Shown here in pieces: positions 34,901 through 46,784 of a stretch of DNA of 64,000 bases. The position numbers and the translations under genes were made by a program. How positions within the stretch are numbered: position 1 is the stretch's first letter; each line of letters begins with the position of its first letter. The notes beneath the pieces were generated by a model. That model was not told the DNA's origin, did not search any database, and saw only the letters and a list, made by a program, of their open reading frames with translations. Source of the DNA: Lumbricus rubellus (Eukaryota > Annelida > Clitellata > Crassiclitellata > Lumbricidae). Where the stretch lies: the NCBI GenBank assembly GCA_945859605.1, contig OX243815.1, positions 33,431,410-33,495,409 of the forward strand, in the 5' to 3' direction.

Positions 34901-37900
34901 AATAATTAGACTTTGTATTTGTTATTTCAGACAATGGTGAGTCCATCGATGCTGGACGCCCTCATTTACCAGGAGAAGAAGTGTCCGCTTGAGTATTCAC
35001 ATGTGGAAAATGCAGTCGAGATACAGGTCAGAGTGAATGCTGACTTCAATGCTTTTGCTTACTACTCTTCTTGGCTTTGATCTTCGTTATTCAACAGAAC
35101 TATTAGTGGATTGCTTTCTAAGTTGATCTTAAGGCCTAAAAAAAAGTTGTGTTTCCGGTAACAGAGCTAAAAAAAATTGGGTAGGTAGGTCGGAAAATAT
35201 TTTTATTTTGTAAAATATTTTTATGCAGTGACTATCCGAAAAAGTATACCCCACTAGTCTTTTTTGCACGCTGAAACAAAGTACATGTTCTAAGCAAGTA
35301 TAAACTGCGTATTTCCTGACTGTCTGCACCTAAAACTGCTCTAGAAACAGTCCTATTAATTTCATTTTGTTGACGTCTCTTATGTTATGTCAATACAAAT
35401 CTTAAAAAAATATTTTTTGAAAAAAAATTAAATTTTTTTTTGAATTTTTTTGAATTTTTTTTTTATATAAATTTTTTTTACAAAAATATTTGGGTCGCGG
35501 CCGTAAAAATGGGTCGGTCGGGTTACCGGAAACACAACAATTTTTTTTTACGCCTAACAGCTGCATTAGTTTTATTAATTAGTAATAAGCACTTCTATTG
35601 TTATTATCATTATTAAGCAGTTATAGTAATTTGTCTTCTCAGAACAGCTAATCAATGTTGCAAAAAAAAAATCTCATTCAATATATACAGGGTGGGCCAT
35701 AAAAAAGTAACCCCCTACGGTTTTTTGCCCATATCTTGGCCAGAAGTAAGAATTTCAAAATGAAATTTCACAGGCTTAAAGACAATTCATATTTACACAC
35801 GATGGCCAGATTTCATCAAACTATTTCAAACAGAACAAAGGTTATATCACTTTTAGTGAGGCCACCCACCGTTTTTTGACGATTCAAAAACGCGACGCAA
35901 CAAAAAGTTACAACAAACCAATTTAATTATTCTGGCCAATATCTTAGTCAAAAGTAAGAATATCAAAATGAAATTTTACAGGCTTAAAGATAATTCATAT
36001 CTACACATGACGGCCAAATATCATCAAAATATTTCAAACACAACAAAAGTTATACCACATTCAGTGAGGCCCCCCACTGTTTTTTGACGATTCAGAAGGG
36101 TAACGCAACAAAAGCAGCAAAAACACAATTTTATTAAGTCTCATCTCAAATATTTTGATGAAATCTGGCCATCAGGTGTAGCCTTGATATTGCAAGGTGA
36201 TCATTATCATTACTTAAAAAAAGAAACAGGGTACCAGCGTAGCTGCATGTCGCTGAGAAGTAACTTAGCAAGATGACAATCAAATTGGTAAATAAGGAAT
36301 CTGTCAGATTAATCAACAGGTCTATCAAGAACTTTGCAAAGAGACTCAAAAGAAGTTTTGGCACGGGTGGTGGGCACATTGAACACAAGTTGTGAAGCAC
36401 TACCAAGTTCATTTGAGAACAGTTTTTTATATGAGCTTAATAAACTCGTGTTTTTGTTACTTTTTGTTGCGTTTCGTTTTTGAATCGTCGGAAAACGGTG
36501 AGTGGCCTCACTAAAAGTAGTATAACTTTTGTTGTGTTTGAAATATTTTGATGAAATCTGGCCATCATGTGTAAATATGAATTGTTTTTAAGCCTGTAAA
36601 ATTTCATTTTGAAATTCTTACTTCTGGCCAATATATTAGCAAAAAACCTACTTTTTTTGCATTTCGTTTTTGAAAAGTCAAAAAACGGGGGTTGGCCTCA
36701 CCAAAAGTGGCATAACTTTTGCTGTGGCTGAAATATTTTGATGAAATCTGGCCATCATGTGTATATATGAATTGCCTGTAAGACTGTGAAATTTCATTTC
36801 GAAATTCTTACTTTTGGCCAAGATATGGGCAAAAAACAGTAGGGGGTTACTTTTTTATGGCCCACCCTGTATATGACTACCCTTGCAGCATTTTCTTTGT
36901 CATGTGAATGGAGTAAGCTATGCTCTCAGTTACAGCTGCACTTGTGTGTGGTTCTTGTAATTAATGTAGCAGATGATAATGTTGTCTTTAATCAATAGAC
37001 AAGTAATTATTTTGTTTTGTCGTAATCAAATATTTGGCCACCGTGCAAGAATTAATAAAAAAAATTCTTTGAAAAATTAGCAGAGAAGTTCAAGAGTCCA
37101 ATTGATCACTTTTAGTTGGAATTCAACATTTATGGCTATTGAAATTTAAAATTTATCAGTAGATAAAAATTCAATTGTAACTGTACTATCAATAATTAAT
37201 TGCCTGAGAGTTTAGTTGCAGATGTTTTTCATGATTATGATGTTCACATTAATTTTTTTATTTCAAATGTTTTGTGTTAAAGTGTTAATTTTCTTAATGA
37301 TTATTTTGTTGTCAACAAAATAAGAAATAAAAGGAGCCCATCATAACCCTAAAAAGACTGATTCTCTGTCTTTCTGTCAGAAGTTTCCGGACATTCATTT
37401 TCGTTTCACAGTCTATGACGATGGAGTTGTCCTAGACTGTGAGCTGTCCTTGACTGATCCTGTCAACTGAATTTGCCGCTTAAAGTTTTATCGCTCCAGT
37501 CAGCTTTGTACTGCCCGCTGCTGCCTTTCTTTTCAGGCTTTCACTACTTTAATTCACACCCTGCACCAGAATTGACTTTGGCAACACTATCTATGCTCAA
37601 CTTTTATTGCTAATTATCTCTTTATGGTGATGTGCGTCTTATTGGAGTCTTCCTTTGTGTATGATACTTCACACTGGTTTCCTATTTGTTCAGTTTCATA
37701 TCCTGACCCTTATGCATGCAATAGTTTTGTAACTCTGCTCCATTATTCCTTAAGGTGTTCTATATTTCGGTCTCCTTTTTGTGATTTTGATGGGTTGTGA
37801 AATGCTTCTTCGTGATGTATTACAGAGTGTTTTTTTGGTTTTTTAGTCTTTGAAGATTGCATCATTCATGTTCACTGTTTGCCATGTCGTCATAGTTGCT

Positions 37901-40900
37901 GTCGATTGGTTCATGGACCCTAATCTCTTCAGGTCAGTAATAACTGCCCAAGTAATAATTTCGTCATATTTTTTCTTTTACTTGTTAGCTCTATATTTAT
38001 TTGAGTATTTTATGGCTTTTGATTCAAGTCTGGACACCTGTCTGAATTCCAGAAAGACAGACCGACCATAGCAAAGCTTCTATGCAGCACCATGGAAGAT
38101 CGAGCCATAGGGACAACCATTTATCTTGTGCGCTTTTGTCGCATCACCTTGCTCCACATAACGAACAATACATGCTGTAATTGGACAGATGGCTGTTTTA
38201 GTTTCCTTCGCATGGCTGAAATGCTGAAGCCTCTGATTAACAATTCTACTGGGAATGATGGATCTGCCAATCAGGACAGCAAGGAGTATTTTCCACATGT
38301 CGGTAAGTGGTGTACCTTAAATTTCATAATTCTAATTCATTCAGTGCTATGGTGGCTGTTGAACGTTTTAAGTAATAGACTGCCATGAAACATTCGATCT
38401 TCACGTATGATGTGGGTCGTTTGGTCAGATCACAATGCAGAACTGTCATTGGTTCTCGTACACACATGTCACACATGCTAAGTTGCTGCTTCATGGATTG
38501 CAACCAACTACCAATGTCACTTCGTTGCACAGATCATTTTCTTTCTTCAGAAAGCATTTCATATTTCTCCATTTCCCACTCGATATGTAGCTGTTCTTCA
38601 ACTGTTGTATGCATGTATGTATGACATTGTATGTATGTATGAGCACTTATTATGGTGTCCCGTCAAGACTTCAAGAATTTCTACTCAGAGGTGCTCTCCC
38701 AACTACAGCACGGACACTGAATCGAAGTTTCACGCCAACGCTCATGAACAATTGCGAATGAAGGTTCGTGAGGTGAATTCAGACGCGATTAACTGCACCT
38801 GAAATTCAAATTTCTTATTGGTTGTGCTTATAAAAGACTGTTGAGGAATCATCTCCTTATTTGCCTGCTCTATTTATGTTGCATTCATGGCTTAGTACTG
38901 ATTTTTATTGTTCAGATTATTCTTAAACACTTGAACTTATTGCGTTACAGTGTTTGTGCTTAACAAGGCCAGTAATTCAGATTTTCGGCCGAACATGAAG
39001 AAGGAGATGTGCTCGGTTTTGGAGCATCACATGGCAAACTCCAAGCTCCGATTCAAAGGTAAAAATTGTTTTATTTCTAAGATTTTAAGCCCATTGTTTG
39101 AAGCTGCTTGGTACTATAGTAGTATTTTGAATCCCATCAAGCAAAAACACTACTGTATACAACTATAATGTAATACTGTTAACGAAAAGAGAAATTCGTG
39201 TAATATTTTGTATGTTGTGTCTTATGTGTCATTAGAATCTTTGTTATAGCAGTCTTTCATTTAATGGTGTCTACTAAAAGTGAGTGAGAAACCAGTGATT
39301 AAATCGATTGAAGTTTATTCCATAAAACACCGATTGTACATTCTTTATGTGCTGAATTGATCTATGCTGATTGGAAATCCACATTTTACATATTAATTTG
39401 TTTAATCGATATGACCCATCTTGGCTATGAAATTGTGGATATTTACAACCCTTGCAGCAACCAGTATTTAACTAAAATTGTCCACCACAGAACCACAATT
39501 TGTTTACTCTATATATTCTTCACACTTTGTGTGCGAAGTAAATTTCATCTGTAAATCTACAAAATGTGTGAAAATCATCTTTGGCTTTGGACAATTGCAA
39601 TGTGTAGTAACACTTAGTATAATAGTGAAGTGCATCATTTTGGGATCCAGTTGCGATTGAAAATATTGCTAATCCTGTTTAACTGGGTTGTTTTTCAATG
39701 TATGTGAAAATGAAAAAATTGCAGATCAGTTCAGCTGAAAGTGCATAACCACTGATGCAAAAATATTTTTTATATGGTGTGTTAGACCATTAACTGCATT
39801 GCAAGTGCAACAAATGCATAGGAGAAAGGCATCTGCTGATTTCCACAGACAATACGACATAGTTGTTACATCATAGCATGTGCATTGTGCAATGAATAAG
39901 TTGCTGCAATGTTATACTTCCAGCTGGGTAAAAGAGGAAATAAGTCAACACAGTTAATGTTTCTTTGTCAGGACACAGTTGAAGTTGCTCTACGTGATGC
40001 CTTGATATATTTTATATTTTGTCCACCTTGCTTAAAGTCTGATGGTTTTGGGTTGTTTTAAGGAATGCCAGAGACCGGTAGGATTCCAGTTCTGCCATCT
40101 GCTAACCGAATTGTAAAGGCTTCAGCGATAAAAGATTCAGTCAACTTTTTCATGTTGCCACGAAAACCAGAAAAGAAATCTGCTGCGGATAAATACAAAG
40201 GTTTCTTCTGAGTTTCTCTTTTAACTTTTGTTTGCATTCTAAACACGATGATGTTTGGAGAGAAAGAGAGAGAGTGAGTTACTTAGTAAGTACTGCTGAT
40301 GGTGGCCACGACTTCAGTTCCAGTTATATGGTCTCACTTATTTGACTGAGACTATGAGTGTCACGCTTTTATGTTCATAGAATATGTGTTCAAATTTAGT
40401 ATGAACTGATTATTTACTAGCAGCTTCGTAATTTAATTACTCATTAAGTCAGTAAAATAGGAATAGTGCCTTTCACCTCTTAGCTAACAGGCGGAAATAA
40501 ACCCTTTTGCAGCTTCTTCTAAGTAGTAATCAGTGGGTGACTGCCTATGCTTGAGGCAGCCATTATAAAGTAAGGCTTTAATGGCAAAAATTTTAATATT
40601 TAAGAGTGAAAAAAATGGAAATGAACTTACAGAGAATATTCAGTGATTTAATTATGCTTCTTATAGTTATCTAGTTATATACTGCTCTTTGTCTTTGTTC
40701 TTTATACCTTAACTAACAGGCGGGAATAAGCCCTAAAGAATAAGTTTGTTTTTAGCATAGATTTAAAAGCATCCACTGAGTCAGTCTATTGACTGCCTAT
40801 GCTTGAGGCAGCCATTATAAAGTAAGGCTTTAATGGCAAAAATTTCAATATTTAAGAGTGAAAAAAATGGAAGTGAACTTACAGAGAATATTCAGTGATT

Positions 40901-41921
40901 TAATTATGCTTCTTATAGTTATCTAGTTATATACTGCTCTGGTATGTGGATTGTGTAATCATGTGGAATGTGTAAACAGCTAGCAGGTAAATTTGTCACC
41001 ACTTTACATGCATACACACAGTTGTTTGTAATGTTACCAACTTACCATGTCTCATTTCTTTTAACCCTTTACCAGTTAATTTTTAAATTTTAAGCCCGTT
41101 TTCAGCAGATATTCTCGGGGCAAACGGGTAAAAGATTAAAGAGCAGTGCATTGTTTTTTCTGACAATCAAATAGCTGTTCTCTTGAAGGTGGAGAAGATC
41201 AGCTGACTGGATTTGTTGGTCATCCAGGTTTTGAGGAACTTCTAATGAACCTAAACCATCGCTTGCTGTCCGTTCCTCGCCAGCTTCCGACACCAGCCGC
41301 TCTGTCAGAGAAGACCTGGTCAGTTGATATGTCATTGTCAGACTTAAGAACAGACACTCTGTGCACATTTAGCAGTTGATGGAAATTGACATTTGTTGAT
41401 CATAATGAAGACTTGTATGAATGACTTCAGTTGATATTAAACCGTTCTAATGCATCTTTGATTGCCATGAAATGACTGAAGTAGAATCCTTGTTACACCA
41501 TGTCATTCTTGTGTGACTTCAGATATATAAGACAGTTGCTGCAATGGACTCAATGTTAAGAAAAGAGATTGTTAATGCTTGCAAACTATTTCTGTAGGGC
41601 TGTGGTAGTGTCATGCTAGAGACATGAGTTTCACTATTAGTCTGTCACTGTTGTTATAATAAATCAATATTGGATTTTTAAGTTTTTCTTCATTTTTTAC
41701 CACGACATAATGGTGATTGCTGAACCTGTTCAATACAATGTGACTGATTAGTGGATTGACCAAATGACTGTGGCAGTGTTGTTGATGTGGTGTGAATGAT
41801 GAGTCGTACCGTAATAAGAAATGATGTCATTTGTTTTTTCAGGTTCCACTATGCTTGCAGAGTGTGGGAGTTCATCAAGAGATCACAGATGGTTTCAGAT
41901 TACAATCGCCTGCTGTCTTGA
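25925..41921 (+). CDS. SMG9: SMG9, SMG1-complex subunit of nonsense-mediated mRNA decay (multi-exon)
   Basis: SMG9 pairs with SMG8 to regulate the SMG1 kinase that phosphorylates UPF1 (family knowledge). CDS exons read here: 29248-29351, 29655-29735, 29978-30079, 31117-31309, 31667-31755, 32831-32943, 34138-34249, 34931-35026, 37847-37932, 38202-38302, 38951-39058, 40063-40200, 41189-41318, 41843-41921 (stop TGA). All have AG/GT borders and matching phases, and together give 509 codons, close to the usual ~520. Diagnostic blocks: KTPVILTKP; VVDDQVW; a Walker A-type loop GVIGMQGVGKST; GIDMFVTEERTILLDSQ; ASFMFTVCHVVIVAVDWF; VFVLNKAS; GHPGFEELL; and the C-terminal KTWFHYACRVWE...YNRLLS. A tentative first exon, 25925-25987 (MADISGRDRGQRRTRFPRK after an upstream MV), ends in phase 0 whereas the exon at 29248 needs phase 1, so one short exon is missing or exon 1 is wrong. 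The 40200 donor (GTTTCT) is weak. Confidence 0.93.
26990..27560 (-). mobile_element. LINE reverse transcriptase fragment in the first SMG9 intron
   Basis: The minus strand encodes pieces of RT: YADDTQTN (catalytic YADD, about 27500-27525), DWMSSNRLSLNA, and later SKAAATLVHAFVLSRLDYCT with LERVHWAAVRRIF near 27040-27175. These match the order in the LINE at 55411-57830. Frames shift between blocks, so it is dead. It lies antisense to SMG9. Confidence 0.85.
27908..28235 (+). mobile_element. tRNA-derived SINE
   Basis: The head, TAGTGAAGTGGTTAGCATGC (A-box region) followed by GGGTTCAAATCCC (B box, about 27968-27980), resembles a tRNA gene but has no proper acceptor stem. A unique body follows, and the tail ends GCTTCTTCTAAGTAG, which recurs at 40510-40526. 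It lies in the SMG9 5' intron. Confidence 0.7.
28501..28830. mobile_element. Foldback (hairpin) MITE
   Basis: CCTGATTGATGACTGTCGCC (28538-28561 region) is repeated inverted at 28770-28797 (GGCGACAGTCATCAATCAGG). The match extends inwards through GCCTGCAT..GGAAAGGACA and outwards through GAGATTAGTTAAATTT to give arms of ~100 bp and a ~130-bp loop. No coding sequence. Confidence 0.8.
29352..29490 (-). mobile_element. LINE RT C-terminal fragment beside an SMG9 exon
   Basis: On the minus strand, SLPTPVRLANSVEAFKSRLK followed by TYLF is the classic last segment of LINE RT proteins. It starts within a few bases of the 29351 exon donor, so the insertion or its decay reaches the splice site region. 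Confidence 0.65.
31385..31450 (-). mobile_element. LINE/SINE 3'-tail fragment in an SMG9 intron
   Basis: CATAGCGCCATTTCAAGCTC and CTCAGAGGCACTCCCGACT match the shared tail of the SINE at 62600-62830 and the LINEs. Confidence 0.55.
32214..32640 (-). mobile_element. 5'-truncated LINE with (ATTC)n tail in an SMG9 intron
   Basis: An uninterrupted minus-strand ORF (32623-32267) reads DVLHWLPLKQRIENRISTLV ... LSVPFARTSTMQNTAF ... VVGPSTWNGLPLNL ... and ends VGSDSE, the same RT C-terminus as the LINE at 55411-57830 (which ends GSASE). The tail after the stop is AGCGCTATA-like followed by ATTC repeats (32214-32233). The open frame over 118 codons suggests a fairly recent insertion. Confidence 0.88.
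35132..35556. mobile_element. MITE with GTTGTGTTTCCGGTAAC inverted ends
   Basis: Left AGGCCTAAAAAAAAGTTGTG and GTTTCCGGTAAC; right, inverted, AGGCGTAAAAAAAAATTG then TTGTGTTTCCGGTAACC. Subterminal GGTAGGTCGG and GGGTCGGTCGGG are also related. The interior is AT-rich and non-coding. It lies in the SMG9 intron after the exon ending at 35026. Confidence 0.8.
35698..36869 (+). mobile_element. Tc1/mariner-type element with tandemly repeated inverted arms
   Basis: The ends CAGGGTGGGCCATAAAAAAG are inverted and sit between TA dinucleotides. Each arm has two copies of a ~190-210-bp unit (markers GAAATTTCACAGGCTTAAAG near 35763 and 35971; inverted near 36594 and 36782). The centre keeps only the transposase C-terminus, plus strand about 36310-36395: SIKNFAKRLKRSFGTGGGHI then EHKL and stop, matching the 'GGHIEH' end of mariner-like transposases. 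It is a non-autonomous deletion derivative, inserted in an SMG9 intron. Confidence 0.85.
38668..38775 (-). mobile_element. SINE body/tail fragment in an SMG9 intron
   Basis: CTCAGAGGTGCTCTCCCAAC, ACAGCACGGACACTGAATCG and AACAATTGCGAATGAAGG follow the same order as the SINE body at 62640-62735. The tRNA-like head is missing. Confidence 0.65.
40483..40940 (+). repeat. Direct duplication of 150 bp with SINE-tail remnants
   Basis: Segments 40539-40688 and 40791-40940 are identical except for about two substitutions. They begin GACTGCCTATGCTTGAGGCA and end TATATACTGCTCT. A shorter shared block, CTAACAGGCGG(A/G)AATAA, precedes each. The 40510-40526 sequence is the GCTTCTTCTAAGTAG SINE tail. The array lies in the SMG9 intron before the exon at 41189. 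Confidence 0.9.
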
Positions 41922-44325
41922 ACGACGTCGACAGCAGAACCATCGGAAGAAGAAGAAGAAGACCGTCTACACTGCAAACGAAGTTTACATCACGTAGCGA
42001 CATCAGCCAAAGAAGAAGTCACACAAAAGATGAGGTGCCGTATGGATCATCCTCTTCCTCCTCCTCCTCCTCATCCTGCCAAAGCTGAGGCTGCTGCAGC
42101 TGCTGCTGCTGCTGATGCAGGTCTTAAGGAGGAGTCATCTGTTAACGTAGTCCGTGAAAGAACCACCGTCCGGGGTCCGTTGAACCGACGATGACGACGA
42201 CCAGCCTCACTGGAGCTCTCTCGTTTACTGCTCGTCAGTCACAGCAGCGGTGGCTGTGTGATGATGATGAGAATGAGAATTGATCAGTGACATTGCCGTA
42301 AAGCGTTTGACTCATATCGTACTTTCTAATGTTCGGAGTTGTGTGGAAAAGCGTCGAAAGGTTCTTATTACAGAAAATAATTCCAATGAATGTGTCTCAC
42401 ATAGACTAACACTCTTATTGTCTCTCCATCTAACGCTCAAGTAATTTTCCTTGGTTCTGAAATGAAAACAATGGAAACATCACTGTCCTGTAATAATTTT
42501 ATTTTAAGTCAGATTTTGTTAGCTTCAATTTTGCATTTTGATTTTTCACATTCTAAAGCACTGTTTATTTTTAAGTGAATGTAAATTCAGATTGTGCTAG
42601 AACTTGGGTGAGCTCATACTATTGAATATTTTTCATTTTCACCATTGCATTACATTACATTACACTGGGGTTCTGATTGTATGTGGTGAGGAATAACTGG
42701 GAAGAAAAAAGTGTTGGAAGTCTGACATATTTTGGATCCTGTGTTGAATATTCTTCTGTGTTATTAGTTTGATTGGTTTACTAGCTTTGAAGGAATGCAG
42801 ATTCTCTACATGAATTACTGTTTGGTGGGAATTGAATATTTGATAACTGAATGGCAAGTATTTGACAGAAGTATTCGGTTAAATACACTCTGTTTGCAGT
42901 TATGTTAAACTATGTAAACGAAAGGTGTTATTTTGAGGTGTGATAATTTTCAGGAGAGCAATGGTGATGATGATGGCTATTTTATTCATTTGGTTTTTTT
43001 TGTATGGCAGCAGAATTTAGTGATCATTTTGAGACAGGTGCCGATCACACTGTGTCGGCCTTTAAGTCAAGTTGACAGGAAACTCAAAGGCCGGAGATAC
43101 TTTGAAGTTGTATGAACTTGTAGAGATGTGAAACAGACGTAATTATTTTGTGCTGAACTTGGACTGCTTAGAAAATATGCTATTGGTTTTTTTAGGTACT
43201 TAAAACAACTCTATTAATATTGTTTTGCATGCATTCATTAATCACACAACAGTTTCTGGACACTGACAAAAGGCTAAGATGCGTATGTTGCTTTATTTTG
43301 TTAGGCAGAATTATTACTAACAATAATAATAGCACGTTTATAATTCTGCACCCACATACTGTCCTTTAGAGGTTAATGCTCAAAGCAGGTAAACTTTATT
43401 TTTTGATAATGACTATGACATCACTTAACATTCTGAAGTTCTGAGAGATGGATAATATGTCCGTGATGAAGCAGATGTACTGGAATCATTGTCTAAAATA
43501 ATGTAGAAATCCTTTTTCTGTGCTAGCATATCTGCTAAAATGTGTTTGCTGGCCAACCCCGCATGTCACAGCGAAATTGTTTTATTGTGTGGTGTGTGGT
43601 GTGTGCTATCTGCTGCAGCATCTGTTGTTCAGTTGGAATTGATTGCTTTCATCATCGTGTTTGGACGAGACAGAATATCTTCGCTTGTTTCAATGATAAG
43701 TGACGCAAGTTGCATGTGAATACTTCCAAATCTGTTGGTCAGATTGAATAGCCAAGACTATTCTTTTAACATTTTGACGACAAGCATGTACTAAATGTGA
43801 CTGGGAACCAGTGCAGCTCATTGATAGAGTGTTAATAGATTTCAAAATCCTGATCTACACTGAAAGAACAATTGACTTAACCTGCACTTATTTGGGAAAT
43901 CCTTGCTGAAATAGTCCTGATATGCATACTGCATGGTTTGAATTGGAATTTATTTACACACATGGGATGCTTTTGGTGTTGCTGTATTTTAATTGAAATG
44001 TTCTTACTTATTATGTTTCTTCATTTGAATTGAGAAACAATAAGAATTTGAAAAGTATAAAGGTTGTTGGTCAAATGTCTGAAAAAAATTTCAGCTGTTA
44101 AGAAGTTAAGGTTGTGTCTAGCAGTCCACTGCAATTGTTTAAGAATCTTACAGATAAGTAGATGTTGAGCATTGCAGGGTTCTTGTCAAATGGTTACTGT
44201 GTGTATGAATCTGTGGGAGGGGATAGGGTGTCTCAGTTTGTGGTCAGTCCACTTTTTTGGGTTGGGCGAATGTGCCATTGTTGATGAGGGTTGTGTCTAC
44301 TGTTCAGCTGAACGATGCTGTCGAT

Positions 44326-44401
44326 TAAGAACGTTGTCTGTGAAGAACACGTTGTCTATGAAGAACGCGTTGTCTATGAAGAACGCGTTGTCTGTGAAGA
44401 C
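44326..44401 (+). repeat. 18-bp tandem repeat, about four copies
   Basis: Unit AAGAACGCGTTGTCTATG with small variants (ACACG, CTGTG). Confidence 0.9.
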
Positions 44402-45002
44402 GTCAGGTGATTGTGAAACATTCACATTGCTTAAGAAAGTGATGGAATTTACACGACTTTTAATGTATAGAATATTGTTTGCTTCTGGCGGAATGCACAT
44501 CAAATTTGACTTTATATTATTTCTGTCAGAGTTTTTGATGATTATATCGTTTTAATCTATTCTGCTACATTACTGTGTGCATAACTTTTTCTTATTTGCT
44601 TTATTACATGAGTTTATGGCTATTTCATAACTGACAGAGGTGGTTATAATGGCAGAAGTCTATGAAGTCCATTGTTTACAGACAATATGAAGAAGTGTGC
44701 AGTTGTATCTTGTATGGATGATACAATTGTCTGGGCATTTATATAGCACCTTTTGGAAATTGTCACAAGCAATGTCCAACAGATCTCATCAGGTTCTCCA
44801 TGGAGAAATTGAAGGCATACTTTTGGATGGGTTATTGATTGTAGAGCAATATGGATGAATACAGTTGTTGAAAATTGTTCCAACCATTTTTCTAGTTTTG
44901 GTGATTCAGATGCCCCTCCCTTGAAGAAGTTTCATACATTCATTGCTCGTTTGACTTCCACGACATCTAGAGGAATTGGAGAAATTGTCTGTCCCACACA
45001 CA

Positions 45003-45010
45003 GAGAGAGA

Positions 45011-45050
<40 letters not shown>
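45003..45050. repeat. (GA)n microsatellite
   Basis: AG dinucleotides with one GG interruption. Confidence 0.95.
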
Positions 45051-45052
<2 letters not shown>

Positions 45053-45979
45053 CATTTTATGTCTAAAGGCTAGTTCTTTAAAATTAGCAGAAGCTTCTAC
45101 ATTTCATTAGGAAACAGATTTGATCACAATTATAAGTACGTTGATTAATGCCACAATAATTGAATAATTGCGGTGCACTCAGCTGGTGAACTTTATTGTG
45201 CTATAAGGACAATGAGCAGAGAATAATAAATCTCGATTATTATTACAGTACATAGTTAACTTACTGCGGCAATCATTGGCAGATTATAGAGTTTTTGACT
45301 GAGGTGCACGAATATAATCTGAAGCTGTATTCTTTCATGCGCATGTCTTGTCTGTTTTGTTTACTTTGCACCTCTGTGTTTCCATGAAATAGTTGAGTAT
45401 ATGTGTAAAATAGAACTCTTCTAAAAGCATGATGCTTGCTGTGCGGTTGTGCTTGTCAGTGCTTTCATTATAAGCGAATTTTGATGGATGTTACAAAGCT
45501 AGCTGAACATGTCCATTGGTTTGGGATCAGTGACTACCATTGCAAGTTGCTTCGTTAAAATAGTTGCATTAACTTCTGTGAATGTTTTCATCTGTCGAGA
45601 AGTCTACATATTATAATTATCTTTCAAATGAAGAAGCAGACAGACTAGACCTGTCCTAGGTTCTAATTTGTGTTGAACTTAAATATTAGTTTCCATTTGT
45701 TTTCATGTCTAGCATACATTTAATCGATTGTTACACTACACAGTTACCATTTCAAGCACTTTTATGGTTTAATGAATATTTGGAACTAACACAATGTTTG
45801 AATTACAGCACTTAACACTCATGCAAAATCATGTTATAGAACTGTCAAAACTTATACATGTAGCTGTGTTCAAATAAATATCTGGTTGTGATGTCATGAC
45901 ATTGTGATTAAGTAAATTTGCAAGTTTTCTGTCCACATCTGTCCAAATTGATTTCTATCTCGGAGCGAGTCCCCTGCAT

Positions 45980-46047
45980 CTATGCTGTATTCATTTATGC
46001 TGTATTCATCCATGCTGTATTCATTTATGCTGTATTCATTTATGCTG
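45980..46047 (+). repeat. 17-bp tandem repeat, about four copies
   Basis: Unit TATGCTGTATTCATTTA with a CCA variant. Confidence 0.9.
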
Positions 46048-46576
46048 GTATATCTGATGATGGAAATCAAATGGCTGTGACATAGATCTGAAATAATGTG
46101 TGCTATCTAGAGCGTTTCAACTTTATCGTCAGGGATCTAAGAACTGAAAGAGGAAATTGAGCAGAACTGAAACTTGGCTGTTAAGTTTAAGAATGAATTG
46201 GCACGGCGGAAGGGGTGTTGCAAGGATAAAAATTTTGGGGTCTCCAATGTTCATGGTGCAGAGTGCACAAAATAATTGGAAAAATTCCAGAAATTTTCTT
46301 GAGATATTGAACCTGTAAACCTGCACAAATATGCCCATGCTCAAAGAGTATTTGTAGCTTTACAGCCAGTGTTATTCATGTGTTTTTTGTTGTTTAGGAG
46401 GCACACTTTGATTTTCTTACATATATAATTTGTGGAACTTGGCTTATTATTATGTTGCCTGTATACTTTAGTTAAGTTTTATTTCACTTTAACGGTTTAT
46501 TGGCTCTGTTATGTCTGCAAGCATATCTGTTTTGTTTTTGTTTTTTTCTGATTGTGAAATAACAGGAATCGAAGAG

Positions 46577-46784
46577 TATGACAATGCATTGAGAACGTTG
46601 TGTATGACAATGCATTGAGAACATTGTGTATGACAATGCATTGAGAACGTTGTGTATGACAATGCATTGAGAACATTGTGTATGACAATGCATTGAGAAC
46701 GTTGTGTATGACAATGCATTGAGAACATTGTGTATGACAATGCATTGAGAATGTTGTGTATGACAATGCATTGAGAACACTGTG
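46577..46784 (+). repeat. 26-bp tandem repeat, eight copies with alternating variants
   Basis: Unit TATGACAATGCATTGAGAAC followed by (G/A)TTGTG. The variants alternate ACG/ACA over the first six copies, implying a 52-bp higher-order unit. The array keeps several overlapping minus-strand ORFs open with a Cys/His-rich repeat, which are judged spurious. Confidence 0.95.

Noticed and set aside
42030..42195. Short ORF rich in Pro and Ala just after the SMG9 stop, as a possible extra gene
   Set aside because: Low-complexity CCT and GCTG triplets in probable 3' UTR, and no conserved motif.
46577..46784. CRISPR-like array
   Set aside because: Units are directly adjacent with no unique spacers, and the window is eukaryotic. 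The same applies to the 68-bp and 64-bp arrays.
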